Assembly (NCBI GenBank): GCA_024138025.1
Contig: JAMXBD010000024.1
Span: 248,001-312,000 of the forward strand
Direction of reading: 5' to 3'
Length of the DNA: 64,000 nucleotides
Source of the DNA: Combretum micranthum
Taxonomy: Eukaryota; Streptophyta; Magnoliopsida; Myrtales; Combretaceae
Below the pieces are notes generated by a model. The model was given only the letters and a program-made list of their open reading frames with translations. It was not told where the DNA came from and made no database searches. The first letter of the stretch is position 1, and each line of letters opens with the position of its first letter. This document shows, one piece after another, positions 34,573 to 46,928 of this stretch. Both the position numbers and the translations under genes were made by a program.

Positions 34573-36911
34573 TTACTTCTTATATCTCTATCTTTCTTTA
34601 CATGAATTTTTCTCATCTTTCTTATAGCTACTTAATCATATTCATGCATGACCATAATGATGTTGTCACAATAAAGATTTCTTCAAATAATAAAAGGAAT
34701 TCATTCTTTTATAAATTGGAACTAAATACTCCATAAAAATATAATTTTTAGCATTAAACTTAAGATTTTAAGCTAACCACATCTTTTATAACACTTAAAT
34801 AGGTTTATCATAGACTTTGAAAATCACTTATTAAGTAAGATTCTACAAGACTTAATTTTTAGTGTTATTATTCTCTTTTCAAAGCTAAAATGAAATTTTT
34901 GCTAAGTTCTATTGTTGATAATTCTTTGTTATGATATCTTTTTTTATAAACTTATCTAAAGGATTATGCCACCACTTGATAAATATTAAGAATAAAACAA
35001 TTTTTTCAAATCAAGATAAAATAAACTCACTATTTTAGAAACCAACATAGAGAAATAAAATTGCTAAGAAAGTAAAGTTTTAAAATGGTAAACTTATTTT
35101 CTAAAGGAGTAGAAGAATATAAAAATGAGGAGAAAACATACATTTAACACAACTCCAAATATAAGACAACACCAGCGACTTAAGAAAAATTTTGAAAACC
35201 TTATTCTTCAATCACTAGAAATAAAATTGATAGATAATAGGACCAAATTTTTGGAAATTAATTTATCTTTGAAGAGTTAAGAAATAAAAAATATAAAAGG
35301 AAAAAACTTATTTATAATAACCCAAAGATTTGTAACTTCTTTCAAATTACTAAAAAAGAAAAATTTCAAAGTCTAATTTTTCAAACCCATAAGACAAGTT
35401 TTTTTGCGAAAAATAATTATTGAGACAATACCAATAGAATCATGCATAAAATATGTTTTTCAGAATTTTTGGGTGAAGAAAAGTTTGGAAAATCATATTT
35501 TTAAAGGCTGAAAATTTCGTAGCTATTTTGTACCGTGATATTTTGGAACCTAAATGGCTTTTTATAACAAAAATAACCTTAAAAATGGATAGATCTTTTT
35601 GAATAGATAAAAAACGACATATAGTATGCGAAATTTTGAGTAAAAATGAGCAACTTATGACCATTTTTAAGTTGGAATTTCCTTCTATCCAAATTTTAAT
35701 GCAAATACTAGAATAAAATTAGAAGATTCAAGTAGAACTTCCACAAAATACTCATTATGGGTATTTCTTTCGTTTAAGTAACGAAGCTTGGGAGGATCTG
35801 TATTCAAAGGACTATTATGAGTAAAGAATTTTGGCAAGGATGGCCGAGTAAGTTTATCTCCTACTTTTATATACTCATTTGTGTTTGTAGCTAGAGGCAC
35901 TAGAAGTAGGAAAAAAAAAGAAAACAAAATATGCATGTTAATATTGGTTGAAAGTATATTAAGTATATCGAGATATGAATTGTTGTGAATTAAATTTTTT
36001 TTACTATTATAATGAGTGTCTGCAAATTCTATAATCACCTTTAAATTACCTTAATCACGTATTAAGAGTTATATGAATTGATTCATGCATACCACGTAGT
36101 AAGTCACATTTCATTTGCTACTAAGCTCCATGGGACAAGATTATAATAGTGGGGTTCACGGGAACCCGCAAGTCTGCAAAGATAAGCGAATAGGAGGCCA
36201 AAAAAACTATTTTAGGATGGAGCAAGTAGGAGCCCGAAATAAACTACATCATCAGATTTCAAAGAAGGGTTTTAAAGAGCTCGAAACACATAACCCCAAA
36301 TGGAGGGGTAAATCCATTCAAGCATATGGTTTTTAGTGGATCATACGTATTACTTGCTCACTTGCTTGATGCATTTCATATGCTTGTTTAATAACTTATT
36401 TGAATTTGTTGATACGAGTACGCTAATTCGAGAATATTCTCACTAAGCCAGTTGAGCTTACACCCCAATAGACTTTTGTTGAAACAGGATCAATATCTCT
36501 TTTGCCCAAGGACTCCATATATCCAGATGGACTTATGATTCAAAAAGCTTTTAGGAGAAATTCTTTTGAAGATCTTAGAATAGATTTCTTTTAAAAACTT
36601 TTGGTTCTAATACTGTTTCTTCTTATGTAAGACTATGGTTATATTATGATCTTTAGAGATTTATCAAAGGGAATGCCCCCACGATGATGTAAAGACCATA
36701 TTCCTATAGTTTTGAAGTTAAATATTTATGTCGATTTCTTGTATGCTATACTTGTTTTTTTAAACTACTCATCCTACAAGTGTCTCCTACTACTGTGATA
36801 GACGCCTTACATATGGTGTCGAAGCTGTCGCATGACTTTGGGAAGTCATTCTTGAGTTTTAATAATGTATGTAGCGGACTGCCATGTTAGAATACCATTT
36901 AGGGCATGACA
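33263..36911 (+). mobile_element. S5: complete large solo LTR
   Basis: A 3649-bp unit that starts TATAAATCCCTCAATTTC (family TGTAAGCCCC...) and ends TTTAGGGCATGACA. The TSD is CATCT at 33258-33262 against CGTCT at 36912-36916, with one difference. The TATA box is at 33951-33958, two 39-bp leader repeats are at 34462 and 34501, a (TA)n tract at 34538-34568, H1 at 35631-35680 and H2 at 36323-36347. No coding domain. Confidence 0.85.
34538..34568. repeat. (TA)n microsatellite
   Basis: About 15 TA units directly after the leader repeats of S5. Confidence 0.9.
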
Positions 36912-36916
36912 CGTCT

Positions 36917-37185
36917 ACTAAGGGGCAGTGTCTTCTTTTAGTAGGTTGGGGTCTATTATGCTCTTCTTAGGGTGCCTCTATTATTTAAATACCACCTATT
37001 GGTATGTTTTATGTGGTCTTGGTTTTCACCCTTCTCTTAGGTGCCTCTTCGGAGGTACTAGCTCCTTTTTATCTTTTGGCCGATTCTATTCTTTGGATCA
37101 GGCTTTCCCTATCATTAACTCATTCATTCAGCTGCTTTTGCACTTATTACGCGTAAAGAAAATCATTCTTTTCTTGCTTAGTCAT
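36917..37185. other. Flank between S5 and T5
   Basis: Rejoins the sequence left of S5. It contains 'ctttagtaggttggggtct', similar to 'cttctactaggttggcatct' just before S5. The frame 36928-37188 is hydrophobic and not recognised. It is treated as retroelement interior. Confidence 0.35.
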
Positions 37186-37875
37186 TGATAACTCCTTTTT
37201 GCTCTATTTTTTCATAAGAATTTGGTCTTAATTTGATGTATTCTTGAATAAATTCCTTTGAAACTAGTGCTTTTAATGTTTAAATGTTGTTTCTTAGCTC
37301 TTAGAATCAAAGGATGATGAATTAAAGTGTTTGGAATCAGATTTGGAGGAAAACAACAACAAAACTCAACAACAAATCTCTATCGAGCCCTATAAACGTG
37401 CTTGTTGAGGCCTAAACATCAAGACAAAATAAGCCAAATTGGTCTATCATTCCTTGAATCAAGCCCTCGACATGACCCTTGATGTATGTTTTGAGGCGAT
37501 TGAGCCTTAGAATGAAGAACAGCTTATGTCACGCTTTGTTGTTGAGCCTTAGACTTAACTAGTGACAAATGCTGGATGAAGATTAGACATTCGCTTAGAA
37601 TTATGGCTTGATTCGAGCTCATATGTTGAGCCTTCAACATACTCAAATTACCTATCAGTCGAAGAATGGACAAAAACTCGAGCATTATAGCATAATACCA
37701 CAGATTAGGTCGAGCCCTGACTTTTATGTAATATTCGAGCACTCGACCTACCACGTGACAAGTGACCTTATGAGCTAGCATCGTATGACGTACACGTGGA
37801 AATAAAAGACGATTTCTGTTATAAAGAATCTGCCACGTCAGTGAATAAAATCATCATGACTTCTATGTCCGAGCC

Positions 37876-37883
37876 TATAAATA
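37876..37883 (+). promoter_or_regulatory. TATA box of T5 LTR
   Basis: TATAAATA about 690 bp into the LTR. The equivalent minus-strand TTTATTTATAG is present in T3 and T4. Confidence 0.6.
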
Positions 37884-37917
37884 AAGGTGCATAGGCATGC
37901 GATCAGTATGTTGTAAT

Positions 37918-40900
37918 TGTAAGCCTTCATTCTCTTAGCAACCTAAATTCGGTTTCGAAGATTGGTACCAGAAACCGAACCCTAAAAGAATACTCTAGGA
38001 CTAGCTAGACCTGGAAACTCTAAGTTCAGCAATCCCGAGAACGAAACCCTAGAACAATAGAAATGAGTGAACTCCATAATATAGCCCTAAATAATTTATC
38101 AAAACATGAAAAGATTAGATTTCAAAGCAATTCATTCGTTTAGGACCCGATCGGGATCTGTTCTCGAAAACCGGTCCCTGGGACTCGGAAATAGAAAAAT
38201 AATATATAGGACTCTTTGGAACCGAAATTTAATAAGGAATTAAAAAATATAATTATAATAATTTTTCGAGTTATAAAAATTACAGTTATAGCTTTTTATC
38301 GTATTTTCATTACTACCGGTAATTTAATTGTCTAATCAACTTTTTTATTTCTATCATACTATTCACCAAGTACAACTACTCATACCTTATTCTTACATCC
38401 TTAATACCTATTCTTACAATTTTACATCATTTTTCTTACATTTTCTTTTCCAATACAACTGTTACTACCTAAATTACTTATTAAATTTGAATTTTATTAC
38501 ACAAAACAAATCACATAACACTCTCTCTCCCCACTCTTCTAAAACCGGCGTGATCCCCCTTCCACAAGCCCACAAATTGTTTCATTTTTCTTCATTTTAT
38601 TAATCACACAAAAACCCTAATCGATTTCCTATATAAACTCTCTTTTACCTTTTACTTTTTCATTTTCTCTCATTTCTTACAAATCACAATTTTGGAAAAA
38701 GTTTTCTCTCCTCTCTCTCCCTCTCCTTTGCCGTGAGCTTCCTCTCCCTCACACACACACAATTTTTCTTCAATTTTTTTTTACTCCATACATCTAATAG
38801 GTAATAGATCTACATCTTACCACATTAAAACATGTAATGGCAAGATCATACATGTGTGGTTCCACCAAAAATTCCCATGAGCTTTATGCTAGGGATGTGG
38901 AAACACTAAAGCATGATATTCTTGCCATCAGAATGTGTAGATCTTGTTATTTAAGTTGTTTTATCAGTATTTTGCTATATTATTGTTATATATTGCTATT
39001 ATGGATATTTTGTACATATACTCTTTCATTAAACTCATCTACATATTGTTTATATTGCATTTGCAACCATGACATGAGTAATATAGTAGATCTATTTGTT
39101 TAGAGTATATAAATGCCATAGATATTTGTCTTATATACATAAAAGATATGCAATATGATAATCTTAATGAAAGTGTTGCCAAAGCTCAAGATCTATTTTG
39201 TTTCTATTGAAAAAATAATTTTTGAAATTCGGATCTTGAGACATAATCATTTAGAAAACCTACTTACCAACTCCAAAATGAAGATCTTATATATAAAATG
39301 AAGGGATTAGGTGATAGGTATCATAAAGGAATGATTTTTATAAGTTGAGTTTAGTTTTACTAAGAGAAATTTTCAAAACAAGAAAAGGATTACAAAAGTT
39401 AATTTAGAGCTATGTCTCAATACCAACAAAAACTTAAAAATTCGTAACTAGGGTGAAATGCTAAGTAAACACCTATTTTCCAATCCTAAAACAAGAGTTT
39501 TATTAAATAAATAGGGGCCCTAGGGAGTAGGTTTGGTTAGGACTTAATTTTAGAAAGATTAAATAAGTTTTTCACAAGAAATAATCTTAAAAACAAGTTT
39601 CAAAATTCGGATCTAAAAATGACTCCCATTTAAACACCTATTTCCAAATGTCAAAATGAGGATTTTAATAAAAAAATAGAAGCTTTAGGGAATATATGTA
39701 ATAAAGACCTGATTTTGATAAGAGTAAATGGATTTTATCAAAGTATAAACCTAAAACAAAGGAAAGGTTTCCAAACATGGATCAAGCAATATTTTCATTT
39801 CCTAAAATGGTGTAAAATTTGTCACTAGGAAAAACCCATATTTAAACAACTATTTTCCAACTCTTAAATGAAGAATTTTATTAAGATAATGAAGGTATTA
39901 GATATATAGGTCATCAAGGCTTTATCTTTATAAAAATATGAATGATTTTCAAAGAGATAAAGCTAGTTTTTCTCAACCAAGTGTTCTTGATATTGGTACA
40001 ACGTAAAGTTATTCCAAAAATTCTTTTTAACCAAAAATCATTAAGGATATACATGTAGATAGCTCATATCATGTTATTCATGATAATAACTTGTAGATAT
40101 TGTATGCACATATAATATAATTAGTAGAAATAATGCAAATTTCACAAAACAATTTTGGAAATGCAATTTTTAGCTACTGATCAGATGTGATCCAAGCTTT
40201 CCAAGACTAAAAGTTTTCAAAACTTAAGAGTAACATAATGAATAGATAGATCTTTCAAAGTAGATAGAAATCTATAGCTTATTTGCGAAATTCCGAGTTT
40301 AAATGACCAAGTTGTAGCCGATTTTAAGTTAGAATTTCCATCTACCACGAAAATTACGAACTTAAGAGTTTTTATTTAAGAGGTTGGAATTAGTTATGGT
40401 TTGAAATACTCATTTGGGTATTTCTAAGGAATTCTTGTTTCTGGATTGCTACCATTAGAGACCGGTGTCCATGGTCGAGTGAGTTCACTTTCCTTAAATT
40501 TTATGCTTATGATTGTTTTTGTAATAATAGTGGCATTAGAACTAGGACAAGATACAATTGGAATATGCATGTGAATTTTGCTTGGTTGAAACGATGATAA
40601 GAATATCGAAATGGGGATTGTTATATATATATATATATGTATGATTTAGTATAGAATTAAAGTGCCTGAAATCTCTATGATCACCTATAAATTCATTTAA
40701 ATAATATGCCATGACCATATGACTAAATTGTTCATGCATAACATATGTGAGTCACATTTCATTTGTTATCATACATTTGTGGGAAAAAGGCATTATAGTT
40801 AGGCAATGGGTAGGCCTGAAAACTAGGCTAATGGCGCCGGGTCACCTGAAATAAAATGGAAGTAGAGTAGGCACTTGAATCAACTACATAAACAGTGAGT

Positions 40901-41572
40901 GGCTGAGTACCTAAATCAACCACTATATAAATGAGGAAAATTGAAATATATGATCGTATGGGCCTGAAACACCTAACCTCGATTGGAGGGCGTAAATCCA
41001 TTCAACATAGGACTCTCGAAAAGTCTTATGTATCATATGTTTACATGCTTGTGCATTTTCATATGATTGTCTGATATAATTTGTTTGCCCCCTTGATGAT
41101 GGAGTGTGTAATTTTGGAAGTGAAACGCACTAAGCTAGTGTAGCTTATACCCCCTATAGCTTCTTTTTTTATGTAGTTCCCGTACGTATGGTTGCATCCC
41201 CCGACTTGGCCAAATCAGGTAAATGTGAAGTTAGGAGTCTTCCGTTAGCAATTTATGATTAACTTTGCATAGGCTTTCGTAGGAAACCTTAAACGCTCGG
41301 GTTGTTATTAAAAGCTAATATATGGACTTTTTGTTTAATAGGGGAATGTCCATTAGTCCCTTGTAACTGATCCTGAGATATCTATGGTTTATGTTTTTAT
41401 GCTTACTCTATCAAGTTGAACTATCTATCTCTAATTGCATATGTATTCTATTGTCGTAACGGAATGCCTTGCATCTAATACAAGACTTTTGGAATGACTA
41501 TGGTAGTGATTCTTAAGTCTCGTTTAGTATGCGCCGAACTGTTACGTATAGGGCACCCTTTGGGGCGTGACA
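37918..41572 (+). mobile_element. S6: complete large solo LTR nested in T5
   Basis: A 3655-bp unit that starts TGTAAGCCTTCATTC and ends CCCTTTGGGGCGTGACA. The TSD is GTAAT (37913-37917) against GTAAC (41573-41577), with one difference. The TATA box is at 38630-38637, H1 at 40288-40337 and H2 at 41006-41030. The leader lacks the 39-bp repeats of S1, S3 and S5. It has instead four spaced copies of an 'ttttccaa..(c)aaaatgaagattttatta' block at about 39262, 39478, 39643 and 39848, as in S7. S6 and S7 thus form a subfamily. Confidence 0.9.
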
Positions 41573-42629
41573 GTAACAAAGTGTAAATTTCCCAATGTAG
41601 TATACAGAGAGAATTTTGAGGTAAAAGAATTATTTCTTTTTGTTTAGAAATCTCCATTTTTTTTAGGTAAAATCATTTTAACCCATTGTTTGTAATTTCT
41701 TTTTTTCAGATTTTGAACTTCAATTTTAATATTATTTGTTAATTCCTTTTTTATTTCTTCAAAATCCGTGCTTATTGTTTGCATCCATGGAGAAATAATC
41801 TCTTATAGCTTAGGGTTTGTGAACTTAAATCCTGATTCATGTGATTTCAAATGCGCTTTCAAGTAATTATTGACAGGGTATTTATAAGTAGTAGCTTGAA
41901 CTTATTTTTGTGGGTCTAAATGTGTGATGCACCTTTTAGATTCATGTTAGATTTCAACTGAATAGATTGAGAGATCATTCTTTTGAATAAATGTGTGACT
42001 ACTAATAGAGTTGCTCATAATCACCTTGAAAGAGGGATGGTAAAACTTGCTGTTGCTTGTTTTGAAATTCATTAGGTTGGTTTTAAAAAATAAAGGATTC
42101 TTGAGCTTTATGCAGGTCTAAACCACTAACAACTTATGAAGAGATTTCGGTGGTTTGGTTTAGACCTAAAGCTACTAATCTTGAGATAGGCTTTAGCTTA
42201 CTTCAATGAATACGACAGTGCAAATACACCAACATGCAACTCTCTCTATGAGTTTTTCAAGAAATCATATGATAAGGAATTGGTGAAACAAACTGTAGGC
42301 TTCCATCTTGCATTTTCACAAACCTATCTTTAATTTTTCCTTGAAAATATTTGTAAATTTTCACTAATCTTAGGATAACTTCTATTTTTATCATGACATT
42401 CTAAATTTTCTTTTGCTAGATAATAGATGAGAAGTGGGTAAGATAGACGCCAACGATTCCTTGTAATATGACCTAATATTTTCTATGCTACTCAGTAGGT
42501 GCGCTTACCTAATGTTGGTGGTTGCTTCCGAATTTGAACAGAACCTATGAGTTTTATAAATTTTCAAAAACTTTAACTTTACGGTTTTTAAAAAAGTTTT
42601 CAATCCAACAGACCCACAAACAAGTTTTC

Positions 42630-42647
42630 TGGTGCCGTTGTTAGGGA
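42630..42647 (+). other. Primer-binding site, tRNA-Asp type (mutated)
   Basis: TGGTGCCGTTGTTAGGGA. The usual Athila/Tat-type site is TGGCGCCGTTGCCGGGGA, complementary to the 3' end of tRNA-Asp. Three positions differ. It lies seven bases after the 5' LTR and before gag, which fixes the orientation of the element. Confidence 0.8.
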
Positions 42648-42808
42648 TTGGTGTTGGATTCATGTACATGAAGCTCAATAAGGCACTATTTGAAAGCTTT
42701 GACTCTATTATTCTAGCCGCCTTTGCATGTAATCTCTTAGCTTACTTTAGATTTGCTTGTTTCCCTATGATTTGCGTTTTTGTTTTTGTTTTTGTTCATT
42801 TTAGCTAG

Positions 42809-43662
42809 AATGGAACAAGAAGTCCACTGGATAGCTTAGTAAATTGAGGAGATGCTAGAGAACGGTGTTCAAGAAGGGGACCCTTTTCCTTTTACCAACC
42901 CCCAATTGCACACCCTTGGAGATGTTTAGTCAGAACTCTTTGGAAATTCACCCTAAAGCATATTGGAGCCAACAACAATAGTGGAGTCATTACCATCCGT
43001 GTTAGAGTGTGTAACAAGGATACTTCTAGCCTAATGCTTATCAATAGAACTCCCGTGCGAAGGAGTTACTCCTGTCCTTCATCTAAAGCTCTAAGTGCCA
43101 CTATCAATAGACCGAACTAGTGATGCAAAGTCACACCAAATCACTCCAGAACCTAAAGACACAGATGAACAATGTTGTTGACATGTTTAGAGAAAGAATT
43201 CGAGAAGGAGTGCATCTATTATGTTGAGGAGTGGGAAAGAGTTGCAGAAAAAAGAGAAAGAAGAAAGAAACAAAAGAGAGAAAGAACAAAAGATAAAAGA
43301 AATTGAGAGTGAAAAATTGAATGAAAAAGAAAATTGTGAGAAAGAAAATCAGTTTGAAAAACAAGAGAAGAGTAAAAAAAGAAAACGAGAGTGAAAAAGA
43401 AAATTTTGAGGAGAAAAATCAAGTCAAAAAGAAAAAGGAAATTGAGAAAAAGAAAGAGAATGGAATGACTGAAGAAAAGGAGGAAGAAGAAGTGATGGAG
43501 GCACCACCTATGCAACCCTATAAACCACCATTGCCTTATCCAAGCAGGGCCAGAAGAAGAAGGGATGAGGAATGGTTCAATAAATTTCTTGAACTATTCA
43601 AACAGTTACACATCAATTTACCCTTAGTGGATGTACTTTCCCAAATACTAAATTTTTGAAGG
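42809..43662 (+). pseudogene. Athila-like gag remnant
   Basis: gag would make the capsid/nucleocapsid part of a Ty3/gypsy polyprotein. The first ATG after the primer site (42809, MEQEV) is followed by a stop within ten codons. The best frame, 43321-43659, is a Lys/Glu-rich stretch (about residues 1-60) and then 'YKPPLPYPSRARRRR' and 'FLELFKQLHINLPLVD', which match the conserved gag end of Athila elements. Only about 0.85 kb separates the primer site from protease, so much of gag is lost. The Lys/Glu-rich part could be mistaken for a host nuclear protein, but its context and the conserved tail argue against that. Confidence 0.75.
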
Positions 43663-44230
43663 AACTGCTCTCAAATAAGAGAAAGCTGGAAGAAATATCC
43701 ATGGTTACTTTAGGAAAAGAGTGTTAAGTTGTTCTTCTCAATCAACTCCTTAGAAAGAGTAAGGATCCAATTAGTGTCACTATACCTTATCTGATAGGGG
43801 ACTCACCTATTGAAAAAGCTTTGGCAAATTTAGGAGCTAACATAAACTTGATGCCTATAACATGTTTAAAAGGTTATGATTGGGTTAACCAAAGGCTACT
43901 AGAATGAGTCTACAATTAGCTGATAGATCCACTAGATATCTTAGAGGAATTGTTGAAGTTATGTTGGTAAAAATAAAGGATTTCATATTTTCTGCTGATT
44001 TTTTCATTATAGATATGGATGAGAATGTAGAGGTTCCTCTTATTTCTTAGCAATTGTAGGAGCAATTATAGATGTGAAAGATAGAAAATTAGCATTAAGG
44101 GTGGGGGATGAAATGATCATTAAGATATCCCAGAGTACCAAACAGAGAAAGAATAATGATGATGATGATTGTTGTTATGCTATAGGATACCTAGATGTGG
44201 AGTTAATTAAAATGATGAAAGATTCAACTT
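43663..44230 (+). pseudogene. Athila-like protease remnant, active site lost
   Basis: The retroviral-type aspartic protease would process the polyprotein. Translation from about 43720 gives 'SVTIPYLIGDSPIEKALAN' and then 'LGANINLMP' (43827-43850), aligning with the family motif DLGASINLMP. The catalytic Asp is Asn (codon 43827-43829) and Ser is Asn. A stop follows at about 43904, and the flap region continues in shifted frames. It parallels 26950-27300. Inactive. Confidence 0.8.
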
Positions 44231-44329
44231 AGGAGAATTAAATGAATAGATTGTTAAAGATAAGAGGAAGGAGGAGACGAATAGAAATGGTATTGAGAGA
44301 TTGACACCTTCTGTTAAAGAACCACCTGA

Positions 44330-45235
44330 GTTGGATCTAAAAGAATTGTTAGACCATATGAAATATGCTTTCCTTGAGGAAAATTTTAAATTATCTATCA
44401 TAATATCCTCAAACTTGATAGTGGATAAAAGGAAAAGCTGTTGAAGCTCATGAAGGAGCATAAGAGAGTAATAGCTTGCAAAGTTGCTGATATGAAGGGA
44501 ATAAGCCCTTTGCATTACACTCATAAAAATCTTGATGGAAGATGATTTCAAACCAATCGTGCAACTACATAGACAACTAAACTCGAACATAAAAGAAGTA
44601 ATGAAGAAAGAGGTGGTGAAATCACTGGATGCTGGAATCATCTACTTAATCTCTAACAGTGCCTAGGTCAGCCCAACCCAGGTAGTTCCAATGAAAGGTA
44701 GGATGACCATTGTTCCAAATGAAAAGAATGATCTAATTCCAATGCGTAAAGTTACTGGTTGGCAAGTTTGCATTGACTATCGAAAGCTTAATGACGCCAC
44801 CAAAAGGGATCATTTTTCGTTGCCTTTAATTGATCAAATGATTGAAAGGTTATTTGGTCATAACTATTATTGCTTTCGTGATGGGATGTCTGTCTATTTC
44901 CAAATTCCCATAGCTTCTAAGGACCAAGAAAAGACAACTTTCACATGCCTATATGGACATTTTCCCACAGGATGATGCCTTTTGGCCTTTGTAATGCCCT
45001 GGTAACTTCCCAAAGATGTATGATGGCCTTTTTTTATGAGTATATTGAGGATATTATGCAGGTATTCATGGTTGGTTTCTCTGTTTTTAGAGACTCACAT
45101 ATGCAATGTCTCCAAAATTTGGGAAAGGTTCTTCAAAGATGTTATGACACGAACTTGGTATTGAGCTAGCAAAAGTGTCACTTCATGGTTCAAGAAGGAA
45201 TTGTTATGGGACAAAAAATTAAAAAAAAAAAAAAG
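44330..45235 (+). pseudogene. Athila-like reverse transcriptase remnant
   Basis: RT would copy the element RNA into DNA. Frame 44691-44975 shows the fingers/palm start: 'GWQVCIDYRKLNDA' (about 44759-44800), 'LIDQMIERL' and 'FQIPIASKDQEKTTF'. A frameshift near 44970 moves to the frame with 'MPFGLCNALVTSQRCMMAF' (about 44970-45030). The catalytic [YF]-x-D-D motif is FMVG (45065-45076), so both metal-binding Asp are gone. A stop replaces a residue before the 'KCHFMVQEGIV' thumb block (about 45173). A stop also occurs at about 44664. Inactive. Confidence 0.88.
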
Positions 45236-45880
45236 GAATAAGGTGGATTTAGCCAAGATCGATGTCATTTCAAAACTTCCACCACCAATAACAGTTAAAG
45301 TAATAAGGAATTTTCTTGGCCATGAAGGTTTTATAGGAGTTTTATCAAAGATTTCTCAAAAATAGCTAGGACTCTAACCAAACTCCTATAGAAGGACACT
45401 TCGTTTAATTTTGAAGAAGAGTGCCTTATGGCTTTTAATTTATTGAAGGAAAGGCTCACAAAAGCTCCAATTATGGTTAGACTTGATTGGGATTTACCTT
45501 TTGAATTGATGTGTGATGCTAGTAATTCGGCCGTGGGAGTTGTTTTGGGACAAAGGAGAAATCACCACTTCCAGCCAATCCATTATGCTAGAAAGAATCT
45601 AATAACTACTTAAGCAAACTACAATATAATGGAGAAAGGGTTGAGAGCTATTGTTTTTGCCTTCAACAAATTCAAGCATATCTAATCCTTTCCAAAGTCA
45701 TAGTTTATATGGATCATTTTGCTCTAAAGTATTTATTTGCAAAAACTAATATTAAACTATGTTTGATTCGATGCGTTTTACTGCTTCAAGAATTTGACTT
45801 AGAAATTAAGGATAAGAAAGGCTATGAAAATTTAGCTGTTGATCACTTGACTAGGCTTAATAACCCATGTTTGAATTAAA
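45236..45880 (+). pseudogene. Athila-like RNase H remnant
   Basis: It continues pol with 'KIDVISKLPPP' (about 45258), the connection, and frame 45428-45613 with 'APIMVRLDWDLPFELMCDAS', where the Asp of CDAS is the expected catalytic residue and is kept. After a stop at 45613, '[20 protein letters not shown]' and, in another frame, '[15 protein letters not shown]' (about 45815-45860) follow. Several stops and shifts make it non-coding. Confidence 0.82.
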
Positions 45881-46109
45881 TGAAAGAGGAAATTGATGAT
45901 GCTTTCCCTGATGAAAAGTTATGTTCCGTTTGCACTATAAATGATGAAATTGATCCTTGGTTTGAAAACATCACTAACTATTTAGTCAACAAAGGGCTTC
46001 CCACTAATTATAATCAAAAGAAAAAGTTCTTTGCAAATTTAAAACATTACTTCTAGGAAGATCCATTTCTTTTCCAGATCTACTTTGACCAAATAATTAG
46101 GCATCGTGT
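45881..46109 (+). pseudogene. Start of integrase region, truncated
   Basis: A nearly open frame reads 'EEIDDAFPDEKLCSVC', 'WFENITNYLVNKGLPT', 'KKKFFANLKHYF', stop, 'EDPFLFQIYFDQIIRH', matching the spacer between RNase H and the zinc-binding domain of Athila integrase. Similarity stops at about 46109, where a minus-strand LTR fragment begins. The catalytic integrase core of this element is missing. Confidence 0.8.
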
Positions 46110-46239
46110 TTGATCATCCCTCTCTCAAAGTGATTATGAGCAACTTCATTAGTAGCCCAGATCTATTCAAAAGAATGATCTCTCAATCTATTCAGTCAAA
46201 ATCAAACATGCATCTAAAAGGTGGACCACATATTTAGAC
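46110..46239 (-). mobile_element. T6 LTR, first fragment
   Basis: It begins abruptly in mid-LTR ('catccctctctcaaagtgattatgagcaac', equal to T3 at about 28528) and is cut by S7 at 46239. Its last five bases TAGAC are the S7 target duplication. Confidence 0.8.
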
Positions 46240-46370
46240 TGTCACACCCCGAAGGGTACCCTAAATGTGGCAGTCCACCGTACACAATATTAATGCCTAA
46301 GAATGACCACCTCAGTCACGTGAAGGCTTCCATACTATGTACAAGGCGTCTAAAACATAAAGGAGATACA

Positions 46371-46928
46371 TCAGAATGATACATTTTATGTTGATACAAT
46401 TGAGTAACAATGTAAAGGAAATACAATTTACTATACTTCAGATACAAATCACTATACTTCAAAATACAATCATTCAACTTCGATTACATTCATCCACAGA
46501 CTTCCTTACATAAACTATTACAAGACAAATCATAAACTAGCTAATAACTTCAAACATTCGTATTCTTTGCTAAAGTCCTGGAGTCGTTCCCGGCTCCACT
46601 CAATTCAGTCCCCACTTTGCATTCTTGAGATAACCTGTTCATTTAAACATCAGAATGATACATTTTATGTTGATACAATTGAGTAACAATGTAAAAGAAA
46701 TACAATTTACTATACTTCAGATACAAATCACTATACTTCAAAATACAATTATTCAACTTCGATTACATTCATCCACAGACTTCCCTACATAAACTATTAC
46801 AAGACAAATCATAAACTAGCTAATAACTTCAAACATTCGTATTCTTTGCCAAAGTCCTAGAGTCGTTCCCGGCTCCACTCAATTCAGTCCCCACTTTGCA
46901 TTCTTGAGATAACCTGTTCATTTAAACA
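46371..46928. repeat. 279-bp tandem duplication in S7
   Basis: Copy 1 is 46371-46649 and copy 2 is 46650-46928. Only about five substitutions are visible, so the duplication is far younger than the differences between S copies. It lies between the sense 3' end and H2. Confidence 0.95.

Larger units (their letters stand above)
37186..42622 (+). mobile_element. T5: 5' LTR of Athila-like element, split by S6
   Basis: It starts TGATAACTCC at 37186 and ends ...CCACAAACA at 42622, seven bases before a tRNA-Asp-type primer site. Without S6 (37918-41572) and one TSD it is about 1777 bp. It is the inverted counterpart of T3, T4 and T6. The TATA box lies at 37876-37883, and S6 inserted about 30 bp after it. 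No matching 3' LTR is found in the same orientation, so the element is truncated on the right. Confidence 0.85.

Noticed and set aside
43131..43515. Phe/Leu-rich minus-strand frames as membrane proteins
   Set aside because: They are complements of the Lys/Glu-rich gag stretch, which reads as poly-Phe/Leu on the other strand.
43321..43659. Lys/Glu-rich frame as a host nuclear protein gene
   Set aside because: Its last third matches the conserved Athila gag end, and it lies between a primer-binding site and protease sequence.
44207..44641. 144-codon minus-strand frame as a gene
   Set aside because: It is the antisense of the protease-RT linker of the Athila-like remnant.
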